Origin: Trileptium ribeirensis
Taxonomy: Eukaryota; Nematoda; Enoplea; Enoplida; Thoracostomopsidae
Direction: 5' to 3'
Assembly: GCA_030248225.1 (NCBI GenBank)
Contig: JASANE010024940.1
Span: 62,001-126,000 of the forward strand
Length of the DNA stretch: 64,000 bases
Within the stretch, counting starts at the first letter, position 1. Each line of letters starts with the position of its first letter. The notes beneath the pieces are model-generated. The model did not search any database. It worked only from the letters and a program-made list of their open reading frames with translations, and was not told the origin of the DNA. A program made the position numbers and the translations under genes. Shown piece after piece: positions 55,701 to 62,722 of the stretch.

Positions 55701-58700
55701 TGATACAAAATATGACTTGGCGCATTATTGTTTATGCGCTTTTTTGATCTAGATGGTGTATTAAAGAAGAATAATATTTGTATCCTATCGTGCACGCCAT
55801 GCCTCCTAATAGTCAGCGAAGAAGAACAAGTGCTTAGCTATTTAACTGTTATCAAACCAAATTAGTAACGATAGCATATTTGAACTTACAGGTGATCTTG
55901 GTCATTACGATAACGCTGGCAATATATACGTTACCGATCGCTTAAAGGAGTTAATCAAGTACAAAGCATATCAAGTTAGTTTCCAAACGAACTAAGTACC
56001 AGCACACATTTTTAAAATTTTGGTTTATGAGACGGTTTATAAACGTTAAGAACTCTTATTATTCGGCTTGCATGAGCTGTTTGCATGAAATCAATTGAGA
56101 TAAAATCAAAATTATAATGTTGTGTACAAATCAGTGTAACAGAAACTGTTAGCATTATGACAAATACTGACTGCATTTTGATGATCGACTAAAAGATCAT
56201 GATGACATTTTGTTCTAAGTTGGTTTTATTAAGGCATTCAAGAATATTCAACACAGCTAATGAGCAACTGCATCTAGTTGTATCGGTGATAGTTAAAATT
56301 TTACAAATACAGAAGTTCACAGTGCAGTTCTGTATGTTGTGAAACAAACGCCAATTAGTAATACAGGCGCTTCTTTGCAGTTTTAGCTATTTCTGTTGTT
56401 ATTCCTATATCGACTAATGTAACGTGGCTCTATGAACTGCAATGGTTGTCTGATATTTAATGAGCGATGTGATAATTCTTTCTTGTAGTTTCTGACATAT
56501 TGTAGTAGGTCCATTAGTTTTTGGCAGTTTTGTCCTTTTCCATATTCCGTTTGATACTTATAAAACGAAGCACTGCGATCATTGTTATTGAAGAATTATG
56601 CTCTGAGGAGCAAGCGATTAGCTACCGTAGCTACCCTAAAACAAATAACAGAAAATCATTATTGTACTGTAGAAAAGTTTTGTTTTGACCTTACAAAAGG
56701 CAATAATTAAAATCAAATTGTGCATAGCTTAATCTAAAAAATGCAACGAGTCTGCCATAAAACATAATGTGTTTTGCAATAAAATAGCTTATTATAATTC
56801 CCGAATCCTACAACTACCTTCCCACAAGTTATCAACCTTTGTTTTAAGATTTACGACACTGCTAATAAATGTATATATCATTTTAAGACTGATTACTTAA
56901 GAGGGAGTCCTCTTATGTAAGAGTAAACTTAAGATGCGCCTCTAACCATCTTCTATTGACACCATGCAGAAAACGTTGTTAGAGAACAAAACTCGGATTT
57001 CAATAGCCGTATCCGATTTCGACATTTTTCTGTCCCATAACACCATTAGCGAATGCAGTTCGGCCTTGTACTTTAACATCAATGTGTTCTCGAAAATCTT
57101 CAAATTATAGTGTATGAAATACGAAACGGACTAATTTCTATTCTTTAATGCAAATATGAAATTTATGTTCAGTGAACAACTGCCAATTGCTTTTGACAAA
57201 AAGGATGGTTAAAGGCGCAGCTTAAGTTTGCTCATGCATTAAGGATTGCATTCAGCAGGGTAATATATGCAATCTTCAGCTAAAACAGGAGTCAGGGGCT
57301 GGACAAAGGCCCAGATTGGCTTGAATGCTCTCATATTCACTCCGGTTAAATGTCATAAAAAGGCCGGCATCAAGCAAGAATGCGGCATGCCAGTTGTTGG
57401 GTTCTAAAAACCGGCAGAATGTGATAGTTTTTGACTAAGCGCGACAAAAACTTTCCAACTATGGAATAAATAGCTACTGGGGGACAAAGCACCAAAAAAG
57501 TCATTTTAATTCCCAATTGTCATAGAACTCAGAGATATTCGCTACCATTTTGACGATAAGGAAACGGTTTGTGCAGCAGCTGTCGCCTCCTCTTTGTCGA
57601 CCCTAATGACATCCTTGCACAGGCTGCTGCTGGGTTTGGTTAGAGTTCCAAAGGGTATCGGTACTGGAGCACCGGTATGCCTCATATTTTCCATGAATCC
57701 GCCACATTATGCAAGCCGGACATGACAGGATATTATGGAAAACGCTCATCTTTAAAGCGACGACTTTCCAAATGACTGACGCCAGGTGATATATACATAA
57801 TGTACTATAAATCGTGAACGAATAAGGGAATTTTAGGATCAACGCAGTATTTCTAGGATAATACTGGGAGCAGCATATAATCGGAAAGTTTTTTGAAGCA
57901 ATATTTAATATCGCAATTTAGGTTTTGATTATATAAGTGTGTGCAGTTGCGTGTATCCTCCAATATTAGTCAGTAGATTTAGATGATGTTTGGAAATAAA
58001 GGCCAAGAGAGTAAATTGGATATTTAACGTATAAGCGAAATCAAGTGTGGAAACCGTCATATATACTTTAACAATGAATGTACGTTATGATACAGACATT
58101 TACTGGAGTACATTTGTATTCGTTTCACATAGTTGATATTACAAATATCAGCCAGATACCTTTTTGTTATTTAAGACCTAAACTCCACTATCTGAGAACC
58201 CAAAATGATTGGGCTTGTCACGATCACGCATGGATAAAAACGCGCACTTTAAGTTTTAGTGCTACCTCCTATAATTTCATACTGATACACCGACTGCTAT
58301 CTATGTCCACTAACGTAACAGCTTCCATAGAGAACGTACAGATACAGACTAGAACATCTGATAAATGATAACAGTGATTTATCGTCAACAGTTAATATTA
58401 TAGTTCAGTTATTATCACTTATCGCTCCGAACGTTATAGAATTACACCGCAATATGTTTAGACGGCGTTTCACTCGGAAAACGTTAAAGTTCTAACGATC
58501 CCAACGCGGTATCTATTTGCTCAGCATGGTCTTTTAAAGCCACGTTAGAAGATATGTGGGCATAAACGCAATTTTTGCCATTTAAGATTGCTCCAGCTGA
58601 GATTGAAGATATTTTACTAAAACATGATTCTTTGCTAGAAGTTGCGGCAACCGGGCTATCACATCCAACGGATCCAGGCATTGGAGAATTAGTAACAGCG

Positions 58701-59596
58701 TTCGCTGTATTAAAGCCAGTAAGTTTTTACAAGTTCTTAAAAGAGCGCATTATTAATCATTAATTTTTATATCACATTGGTGCACTTTATTCGATATATG
58801 GCCCTTGAGATTGACAAAAAATAAGGCTGCGTGAATTAGATTCATTAGTTATCCTTAATCCGCTCGCTTAACAGACCTTTAAAAATTTCACCTACGTTAT
58901 TGAGCCTTCAGAATTATTAGACGCTGTTCCTTTAAACAACTACTATAATATGGAAGTTCCTCTGCACGAAAATAATTAAATTCCTTCTACGCGAGATAGT
59001 GCTTGTTATACAGGTGCAAAAATGACGCTCTGGTCGCTGGTCGATTATACTACAAAGAGGATTCGAATGCGCGACTTAGCGATTGTGAGACACCATCTTG
59101 TATATATGCAGTATATAGATATTTCTAAATATATAGGTAGCAACGCACGAATGACTCGACGAGCAGTTTGTCTGAGCCAGTAACCTGAGAGCCACAGTGT
59201 GTAAGCGTGTTGCGTTTTTGAAAAGCGTCTCAACATAATTTTATTTTTATTCCAATTTTGAATTTATGTTAGAATTTTTTTCAGCTTAAAAACGATCATT
59301 ATAAATACCAAATCACACTAATACTTTCTTATCATTTATAATCTTAAACCTTACATTGAAACTGCAAAAATCTTATATCTGGTTTTTATTTCAATTTATA
59401 GGGAATTACACCAACACAAAGACTGGAAAATGAGCTTCGTACGCTCGTTGAGAATCATGCGGCTCCATACAAGCAGCTGCGCGGTGGAGTTAAATTCGTC
59501 GATTCATTACCAAAAACAATTTCGGGTAAAATTCAACGCGCAAAGCTACGGCAAACTTTTTCATCCCAGCAACCTGTTCTTAAATCGAAATATTGA
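16598..59596 (+). CDS. Acyl-CoA synthetase, 4-coumarate-CoA ligase/luciferase-like (12 exons, whole gene)
   Basis: Predicted 580-residue ANL-superfamily enzyme that would activate a carboxylic acid with ATP to an acyl-AMP and transfer it to CoA. The join is 16598-16710, 19533-19634, 33965-34107, 39316-39624, 41539-41706, 43470-43593, 46813-46930, 51455-51562, 52950-53097, 55892-55974, 58587-58718 and 59402-59596. All introns are GT-AG and every split codon is restored in frame. Motifs: phosphate loop SSGTTGLPKG (221-230), YGMTE (361-365), GWLHSGD with the ribose-binding Asp446, DR with Arg461, hinge region KYKAYQIAPAE, and PKTISGK with catalytic Lys559. Length fits the 4CL family (about 540-580). 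The C-terminus SKY resembles a peroxisomal PTS1 but is not canonical. Odd: Ala470 replaces the usual A8 glycine. The acid substrate cannot be told from the sequence. The first exon is the least certain. Confidence 0.93.
17713..19350 (+). repeat. Tandem array in intron 1, clean core and decayed flank
   Basis: From 17713 to about 18460 a unit of roughly 60-80 bp recurs, built from TTTCTTTTAAAAATAAGACTCAGAATACGGG, GGGTTCTTATATGGCGGGATATATTATTATG and CTGCGTTGAGAC. A block of about 250 bp (17715 and 17966) is also duplicated. The open frame at 18225-18665 with a recurring RRIFLLKIRL is a by-product. From 18461 to about 19350, weak copies (TTCTGAAAATCAGAGTCAGAATCC and similar at 18690, 19230, 19285, 19330) show the same unit in advanced decay. 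Confidence 0.88.
19533..19634 (+). CDS. Synthetase exon 2
   Basis: Acceptor CATAG, donor GTAGGT. Encodes residues 38-72, including ENAITDTETGQVLTFSQI, the family segment (AIxDxxTGxxLTYxQL) that opens the adenylation domain. It begins with one base and ends with two bases of split codons. Confidence 0.93.
24080..24290. other. Isolated GC-rich island in intron 2
   Basis: About 200 bp of strongly G-rich sequence (for example GGGGGGCGGATGCGGCGGATCC) inside AT-rich DNA. Four overlapping open frames on both strands (up to 150 codons) are a composition effect; the Pro/Arg/Ala-rich products lack recognisable domains. Confidence 0.6.
26580..26925. repeat. GC-rich block plus R1 repeat module
   Basis: A GC-rich block ends in GAGCATGTATG (26751-26761), just as the blocks at 3739 and 4386 do. 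It is followed by an AT-rich module (26766-26925) that, reverse-complemented, matches 54840-54995 at roughly three bases in four, including GCTGAAGATAGCCTTC and ATAGTGCTCCAAA. The minus-strand frame at 26636-26908 covers this module. Confidence 0.65.
28212..29035. mobile_element. Family B non-autonomous element, 824 bp
   Basis: Ends are imperfect inverted repeats over about 45 bp: TGTGCGATGCACAGAATAATG on the left against TGTGCCGGTCACAGAATAATG read inward from the right. Both sides are flanked by TAA (28209-28211 and 29036-29038), a likely 3-bp target duplication. No transposase frame inside. TAA/TTA duplications are typical of the PIF/Harbinger superfamily, but superfamily assignment is inference. 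Confidence 0.75.
29625..29976 (+). repeat. Perfect 176-bp tandem duplication
   Basis: 29625-29800 and 29801-29976 read identically by eye, beginning TAGGGCCCTTTTAACTTC and ending TTTTCGACGTACATTT. Absence of differences in otherwise diverged intron DNA means a very recent event or an assembly artefact. Confidence 0.95.
33965..34107 (+). CDS. Synthetase exon 3
   Basis: Acceptor TTCCAG, donor GTCAAA (weak but in phase). Residues 72-120, with MEKGDVIATFMENRPEF and ASVVAGATVS, matching the GDVVAIxLPNxPEF and GAVVSG-type region of the family. Its upstream intron of about 14.3 kb is the longest of the gene. Confidence 0.95.
35960..36118. mobile_element. Small hAT-like MITE, 159 bp
   Basis: Left end AAGTCGCGTAGCCAGAAGGG and right end (inward) CAGAGGCGCAGCCAAGGGGC are inverted copies, followed by G-rich subterminal sequence. 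The 8 bp outside are AATATATA (35952-35959) and CATATATA (36119-36126), identical at 7 of 8. CAGRGGCGYAGCC ends with 8-bp duplications are typical of hAT elements. Confidence 0.72.
38725..39215 (-). repeat. Two diverged copies of the tRNA-like piggyBac-type MITE
   Basis: Two tandem-spaced copies (about 38725-38925 and 39000-39215) share ATGCGAGCGAATAATAATA or a close variant, CAAACGCACGC, CAACGAGTTG and a tract ending ATGAGGT(T)AAGA with the element at 53850-54114. Read on the minus strand each has an A-box-like segment (TTTTAGCTCATAGGTTAGCG; CAGCACAATGGTTAGTG) and a degraded B-box region. Terminal repeats are mostly lost. Confidence 0.6.
39316..39624 (+). CDS. Synthetase exon 4
   Basis: Acceptor TTACAG, donor GTAAGG. 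The largest exon, residues 120-223, from VNHQYTVYEVSNFLQDSGAR (the family NPxYTxxELxxQLxDSGAK region) to the first half of the phosphate loop (LPYSSG). The intron interrupts the loop inside the codon for Gly223. Confidence 0.96.
40341..40766 (+). mobile_element. Family A MITE, complete copy, 426 bp
   Basis: Terminal inverted repeats of about 45 bp: the left end is TGCAGCGTTTATGTTATATA and continues to TGAAAGTTTTGTCC; the right end read inward is TGCGGTGTTTACATTATAAA and continues to TGAAAGTTTTGTCC. The inside is full of ATGGTGT/ACACCAT words that form small palindromes. It contains no transposase. Flanks are TAA and CAA, an imperfect target duplication. The same element recurs at 48231 and, truncated, at 5938. 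Confidence 0.88.
40985..41205. repeat. Cluster of CTGAGTTA words in both orientations
   Basis: About a dozen occurrences of GAGTT or AACTC, several extended to CTGAGTTA or TAACTCAG, occur within 220 bp. Neighbouring words of opposite sense can pair into short hairpins. No gene overlaps. Confidence 0.6.
41539..41706 (+). CDS. Synthetase exon 5
   Basis: Acceptor TTTCAG, donor GTTAGC. Residues 223-279. Starts with the second half of the phosphate loop (TTGLPKGVKLSHLN) and reaches MPFIHIAGF, the family PxFHxxGF segment lining the acid-binding pocket. Confidence 0.96.
41707..43469 (+). other. Synthetase intron 5
   Basis: No recognisable repeat family or exon. The 89-codon frame at 42866-43135 is unassigned. 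A short CGGC-rich stretch near 43250-43430 contains repeated CGGCCGA/CGGCTAA-like words. Confidence 0.5.
43470..43593 (+). CDS. Synthetase exon 6
   Basis: Acceptor TTTCAG, donor GTACGT. Residues 279-320, with ILPKYEPKLLLDSLVRYKIT and FIVPSIMVMLSKD, the usual LPKFDPxxxLxxIxKYKVT and VPPIxxxLxK blocks. The donor was chosen because only this one keeps the frame into exon 7 (restoring Leu320). Confidence 0.95.
43594..46812 (+). other. Synthetase intron 6
   Basis: Contains the foldback element at 44371-45386. The rest is AT-rich with no recognisable exon; the frame at 46251-46508 is unassigned. Confidence 0.6.
44371..45386. mobile_element. Foldback element, about 1 kb
   Basis: Outer ends are inverted (CAGCGGCGCAGCAC on both sides), resembling hAT-type ends. 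Inside, two arms of about 220 bp (44560-44785 and 45045-45260) are inverted copies at roughly 80%, sharing CCCGAATTTGGTCAATTTTG and ATCGATTCAGCTCGATGAGG. A third CAGAGGCGCACC end occurs in reverse at 44523-44534, so the left end may be a small element in its own right. The loop has a G-rich stretch and TTAGGC hexamers (44944, 44978, 44996). Frames at 44580-44894 and 44992-45183 are two readings of the arms, not genes. Confidence 0.72.
46813..46930 (+). CDS. Synthetase exon 7
   Basis: Acceptor TTTTAG, donor GTAATC. Residues 320-359, with NYDLSTVVCIDFGAAPAGEE, matching YDLSSLxxIxSGAAPLGxE. The more usual SGAAP or CGAAP is DFGAAP here. Confidence 0.95.
48231..48658 (+). mobile_element. Family A MITE, complete copy, 428 bp
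   Basis: Ends TGCATCGTTTACGTTATAAA and, inward from the right, TGCGGCGATTACGTTATAAA, each leading to GAAAGTTTTG. Flanked by TTA at 48228-48230 and 48659-48661, a clean 3-bp target duplication. Strongly similar throughout to 40341-40766, including GATGTTATTTACACGCA and ATTGCATTATATAGTG-type stretches and repeated ATGGTGT/ACACCAT palindromes. No coding capacity. Confidence 0.92.
49446..49914 (-). CDS. Unassigned minus-strand open frame, possible nested exon
   Basis: An uninterrupted frame of about 155 codons on the strand opposite to the synthetase, ending with TAA at 49446. A possible acceptor (TATACGACAG) lies near its upstream end, around 49873-49882. The product includes GTPENVVAGGASMLTATMTL and is polar with several Asn-Ser/Thr sites. 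I recognise no family. In DNA of this composition such a length is uncommon but can occur by chance. A second frame upstream on the same strand (50295-50549) precedes a GTAAGT, which would suit an earlier exon, but the join is speculative. Confidence 0.2.
51455..51562 (+). CDS. Synthetase exon 8
   Basis: Acceptor TTTTAG, donor GTAAAA. Phase 0 at both ends, 36 codons (360-395), with AYGMTECG (the adenine-contacting A5 motif) and TSVGIPYPDVHMK (family GSVGxxxPNxExK). Confidence 0.96.
51563..52949 (+). repeat. Synthetase intron 8 with diverged tandem duplication
   Basis: Two copies of about 240 bp (about 51630-51875 and 51877-52106) share TATACTGTTTCATTTTTC, ATCGATTATCCAG, GTGTTGTCTTTA, GACCGAATATTTAAACATTC and AGGTCAT. 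The remainder of the intron is featureless AT-rich DNA. Confidence 0.8.
52950..53097 (+). CDS. Synthetase exon 9
   Basis: Acceptor TATGCAG, donor GTATGT. Residues 396-445, with KGEICVQSESVMIGYLNKPE (family GEIxxRGPxxMxGYLNxPE) and DSDGWLHSG, leading into the invariant Asp446 in exon 10. Confidence 0.96.
53850..54114. mobile_element. piggyBac-type MITE, 265 bp, with tRNA-like module
   Basis: Flanked on both sides by TTAA (53846-53849 and 54115-54118). Ends are 13-bp inverted repeats CCCTTTCATGCCC and CCCTCTCATGCCC, matching the end next to the transposase relic at 7769-7781. No coding frame for transposase. On the minus strand it contains a pol III-like internal promoter: A box TAGCTCAGTGG at 53955-53965 and B box GGTTCGATCCC at 53912-53922. 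The T-arm folds, but the acceptor and D stems do not pair well, so it is tRNA-derived or tRNA-like rather than a functional tRNA gene. Confidence 0.85.
54840..54995 (-). repeat. R1 repeat module, second copy
   Basis: Matches the reverse complement of 26766-26925, so the two lie in opposite orientation. Both copies remain open in a corresponding frame with similar residues (AEDSL, SK, H-AN, and FxKNxYxxxxxDxIxAxE). Confidence 0.6.
55892..55974 (+). CDS. Synthetase exon 10
   Basis: Acceptor TTACAG, donor GTTAGT. Residues 445-472, with DLGHYDNAGNIYVTDRLKEL and KYKAYQ. Contains Asp446 and Arg461 and the hinge to the mobile C-terminal domain. The codon GCA gives Ala470 where KYKG is expected. Confidence 0.95.
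55975..58586 (+). other. Synthetase intron 10
   Basis: AT-rich. No repeat family or exon recognised. The frames at 57603-57842 and 58078-58368 are unassigned. Confidence 0.5.
58587..58718 (+). CDS. Synthetase exon 11
   Basis: Acceptor TTTAAG, donor GTAAGT. Residues 473-516, with IAPAEIEDILLKHDSLLEVA and GELVTAFAVLKP, the usual APAELExLLLxHPxVxDAAV and GExPxAFVVLK blocks of the C-terminal domain. Confidence 0.95.
58719..59401 (+). other. Synthetase intron 11 (683 bp)
   Basis: The shortest intron of the gene. No feature seen inside. Confidence 0.7.
59402..59596 (+). CDS. Synthetase exon 12 (last)
   Basis: Acceptor TTATAG. Residues 517-580 and TGA stop, with YKQLRGGVKFVDSLPKTISG and the following KIQRAKLR, which contains catalytic Lys559. 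Ends in KSKY. No AATAAA is seen in the first 550 nt after the stop; the first occurs at 60544-60549. Confidence 0.96.
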   Translation, partial: GITPTQRLENELRTLVENHAAPYKQLRGGVKFVDSLPKTISGKIQRAKLRQTFSSQQPVLKSKY

Positions 59597-59637
59597 ACAT
59601 TATGTGCCTAAGTTGTTGTTATTATAAGTTACCTAGA

Positions 59638-59662
59638 CCCAACTACCGTCCTGGTAGCTGGG
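59638..59662 (+). other. Hairpin in the presumed 3' UTR of the synthetase
   Basis: CCCAACTACC (59638-59647) and GGTAGCTGGG (59653-59662) pair at nine of ten positions around a 5-nt loop, about 42 nt after the stop codon. Function unknown. Confidence 0.5.
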
Positions 59663-62282
59663 CATTACAAGTTTTAATTAGGATTGACTCGGTGACTCGT
59701 ATAACTCAACACCGGTTGCCGAATCGATGTCGGTGAACATCAAACCAGAGCGGATTTTGCGGCGTAAATTACCAGCTATACGTGTTGATCGATTTTTCAC
59801 GAAAGACCTCTATTTCACTTTTATACCGTCTTAAAACTGTCAGATTTGCTGGTTATTTTCATTGCAAAACATTGGCCGTAAAATTTATAACTCTGGAATG
59901 ACATTTGGATTCCGCGTACAGGAGTATATGCTATTGCTTTAATTCCTCTACTTATCATACAATGGTCGTAGAACTCAACTTTTCAGACCAAAATTTAGTA
60001 TTTGAATAACTTTATTGCTTCTATTTAGGGCAATATGTAGTGGTTTAGGGTTTGATTCCAATCTCTTCGTAAACCTAACTTTCAGGCAATTCACGTCATA
60101 AAAATAATTTAAATCCATCAAGTGTTTTGGTAGGAGCTGGGATTCCGCCGCTCGAGTACATCGGGTCTAGTACTGGCCTCCACGCCGTCACAGTACAAAC
60201 ATGCTATACAAGTTTGAAATATGCGGAAGAAAATTAAAAAAAACATAAATAGTGGTCGGAAAGATTTAAGCAAAAAAGTGTTCCCCGTCCTGTGGAAAGA
60301 TTTTAGCAAAACTGAGACCTCTCTGTCAGAAATTTTTGGATCTGCTAGGTGTTAATTTTTTTACATTAAGTACTGATTTGTAATTGAATATATGTTTTCA
60401 ATTATTACATTCTATTTCAATAAGTTGTGATGCTTTGTGCATATATTTTTGTTTTATTATATGCACACAGCTTTAAAGAAAACTACGAAGCGTTTGACTT
60501 TCTGATACACGGTTTCAACCGAATGAAACATAGTTGAAAAGTGAATAAATGGTCAAAAAAACTTCATTCGTTTTAAACCCAAAAAAAGTTTTAAAAATTG
60601 CGTATGATTTATGTAAGCCAGACTCGCTGGTAGCCTATAACTCGATGTGCTTTGTTATTTGCACCTAAACAGTGCAATTGTTTTCATAAAAGGCAATCTT
60701 ACGGTATGGGTTAGATCCATCTTGCCAGCACCGGTTATTCAAATTGCCATTAAATGCAAATTAATGGGCCAAAATAATTAATCCAGTATAAAACATTAAT
60801 AAAATTGAAGCTTCTCGCTTCATACAACACCCCAGAATAAGATAATTATTTAATTGCATCGTGTAACTCAGTCAATCCAACATATTGTGTACTTATTACT
60901 ATTTTACGCACCTTTTGCTGTGCAAGATAACTGTGTATTCAATAAAGCCATTACCGTTACAAATACTTAGCCAAAATTCCACGCCGCAAGATCGTATTGT
61001 TTTGCTCTCTGAAAATGTGAAAAATCAGTTTTCTTGTTAATATTTTATGAACGATAGGACAAAGATTCGTCCAAATTTTGGTTTTAAAATGGATACTGTT
61101 TAATCAATACTCGTGAAATGAGAGAAATGCAGGCAAATTCATTTACCCGATTGTTACAAAAAAGCAGGTTTCGTACACATTCCGAAAAGTGTTAACTGAA
61201 TTTGTCGTGTAATTATCGAGATCTATTAAGGAATAGAGCAACAGCTCTTAGATAAATCAGTGGTCTGTGCATGCCACTTAGAATCACACAATCGGACCTT
61301 AATTCCTGGCGCCGACTCGACCTTGCCAAATATTGTACGATGATAGTCGACTTAGGCATTTTCTGAATCTTCTGGTCAAACTTTGCCGAACAGTACTAAA
61401 GTTGTCGCTGTGCCTTCAAAATTAACCATTTAGGGAGACGGATCTAAATGAAAAGACCTGAATAATTTTATTCAACATTGTCGTTAAATCAAATTTTAAC
61501 GCTTTTATTCGAATTGGAAGTTTCTGTTGGAAATACGAATGGACTCATGCAGCAATGGCAATAGACCCAGGCACACATGAAAAACTCGTAGATATGGAGG
61601 CGGTACAGCAGCTATAAATCTTATATGAATAATATGTTAGCCACAATTAAACGTTGTAATTAACAAATGGGCAAACTCAATGGTGATAATGGTTCATATA
61701 TTGTTTATTTCGACATAAAATTCACTGTTCTTGGCATTAATAAATGAAGTTTAAAAAACTTGTCGTGTCTTTCCTGCAATAAATCAGCCCAAAAATCGTC
61801 AATATTAAAGATACAGTGGGAAATTTGGTCACTCGACTGAGGACCAAGAGATGATTTAGAAAATGTCCATTTCTAAGTCTTTATGACGAAGTTTTTTTCG
61901 ACTTCTAGGTTGCAACTCATAGCGTCTTGTTGCAGAAAAAATTTCGAAAGGATGTTTTCTCTAATAAATATAGTCAAACGTTACTTATGAACCGATTTCG
62001 CTGACATTTGCTCATTTCGGCTTTCGACTCAGCTCACCTATACGCTTTGATTGGTATATGATTTTTTCGTATTTATTTGGCATCTAACCGTGGGCGACAA
62101 TTGGTAACCCATCAAAAAAGTTATTGTCACAAATAAAGTATCACTGTATCTTCATAAACTTCACAAATTTCGGGTTGGAGATTTTAGGAAATATCTAACA
62201 AGATTATTATTTGAAGATTTATATAAATGGGTCCAAGATTTTTGTTAATGCGTGAACTTGCAGCACCAATTTTGAAATGGTG
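59663..62282. other. Convergent intergenic region
   Basis: Holds the 3' flanks of the synthetase (plus) and the collagen (minus). An AATAAA on the plus strand first appears at 60544-60549. On the minus strand an AATAAA (plus TTTATT at 62072-62077) lies about 205 nt after the collagen stop and is a reasonable polyadenylation signal. No other gene recognised. Confidence 0.5.
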
Positions 62283-62722
62283 TTAATGTTTATAGCCTTG
62301 CCGTCGAGTAGATTTTCGCCTCTCGGGACAAGAACAATAATGAGCATCGTTTCCAGGCGGTCCCATCAAACCATCTTCTCCAGTTGGTCCATCCACTCCT
62401 TTAGGACCTGAGATTCCAGGCCCTCCGGCAGGACCAGGTGGTCCAGGTGGACCCAGACATTGAGGAATTTGTGGATTGACGTTGCAGTTTGGTGGATCCG
62501 GCCCAGGTTGCCCGGGTGGTCCAGGAGGACCTTGTTTACCAGCTTCGCCAGGTTTGCCTCGACCATACTTTCCGGGTCTTCCAGGTGGCCCAGAGGGACC
62601 TGGACGACCCGCATGGCCTGGCATTCCCGGCCTACCTCTTGGTCCTTGTTCTCCTGCCGGACCTAGTTCGTTGGTTCTGTCTTCACCTGGCGTTCCCACG
62701 ACACCTTGCGGACCGCGACTAC
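62283..62722 (-). CDS. Cuticle-type collagen, 3' exon (partial gene)
   Basis: Last exon of a nematode cuticular collagen, a secreted structural protein that trimerises and is crosslinked in the cuticle. The acceptor TTTATAG lies just upstream (62723-62729). Two bases complete a Gly codon, then 146 codons and a stop. The product is Gly-X-Y throughout with four visible breaks: RTNEL, an irregularity near [11 protein letters not shown], a two-cysteine gap ([11 protein letters not shown]), and the non-helical end [13 protein letters not shown] with a basic tail. Cysteine clusters between and after Gly-X-Y blocks, with a YCxCP-type end, are characteristic of nematode cuticle collagens. The signal or membrane anchor and N-terminal Cys cluster are not in this exon and I did not find them up to 64000. 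Plus-strand and other-frame readings over this region are shadows. Confidence 0.93.

Larger units (their letters stand above)
53098..55891 (+). other. Synthetase intron 9
   Basis: Contains the piggyBac-type MITE (53850-54114) and the R1 repeat copy (54840-54995). The AT-rich frame at 55077-55382 has a hydrophobic chance-like product and no recognised domain. Confidence 0.6.
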
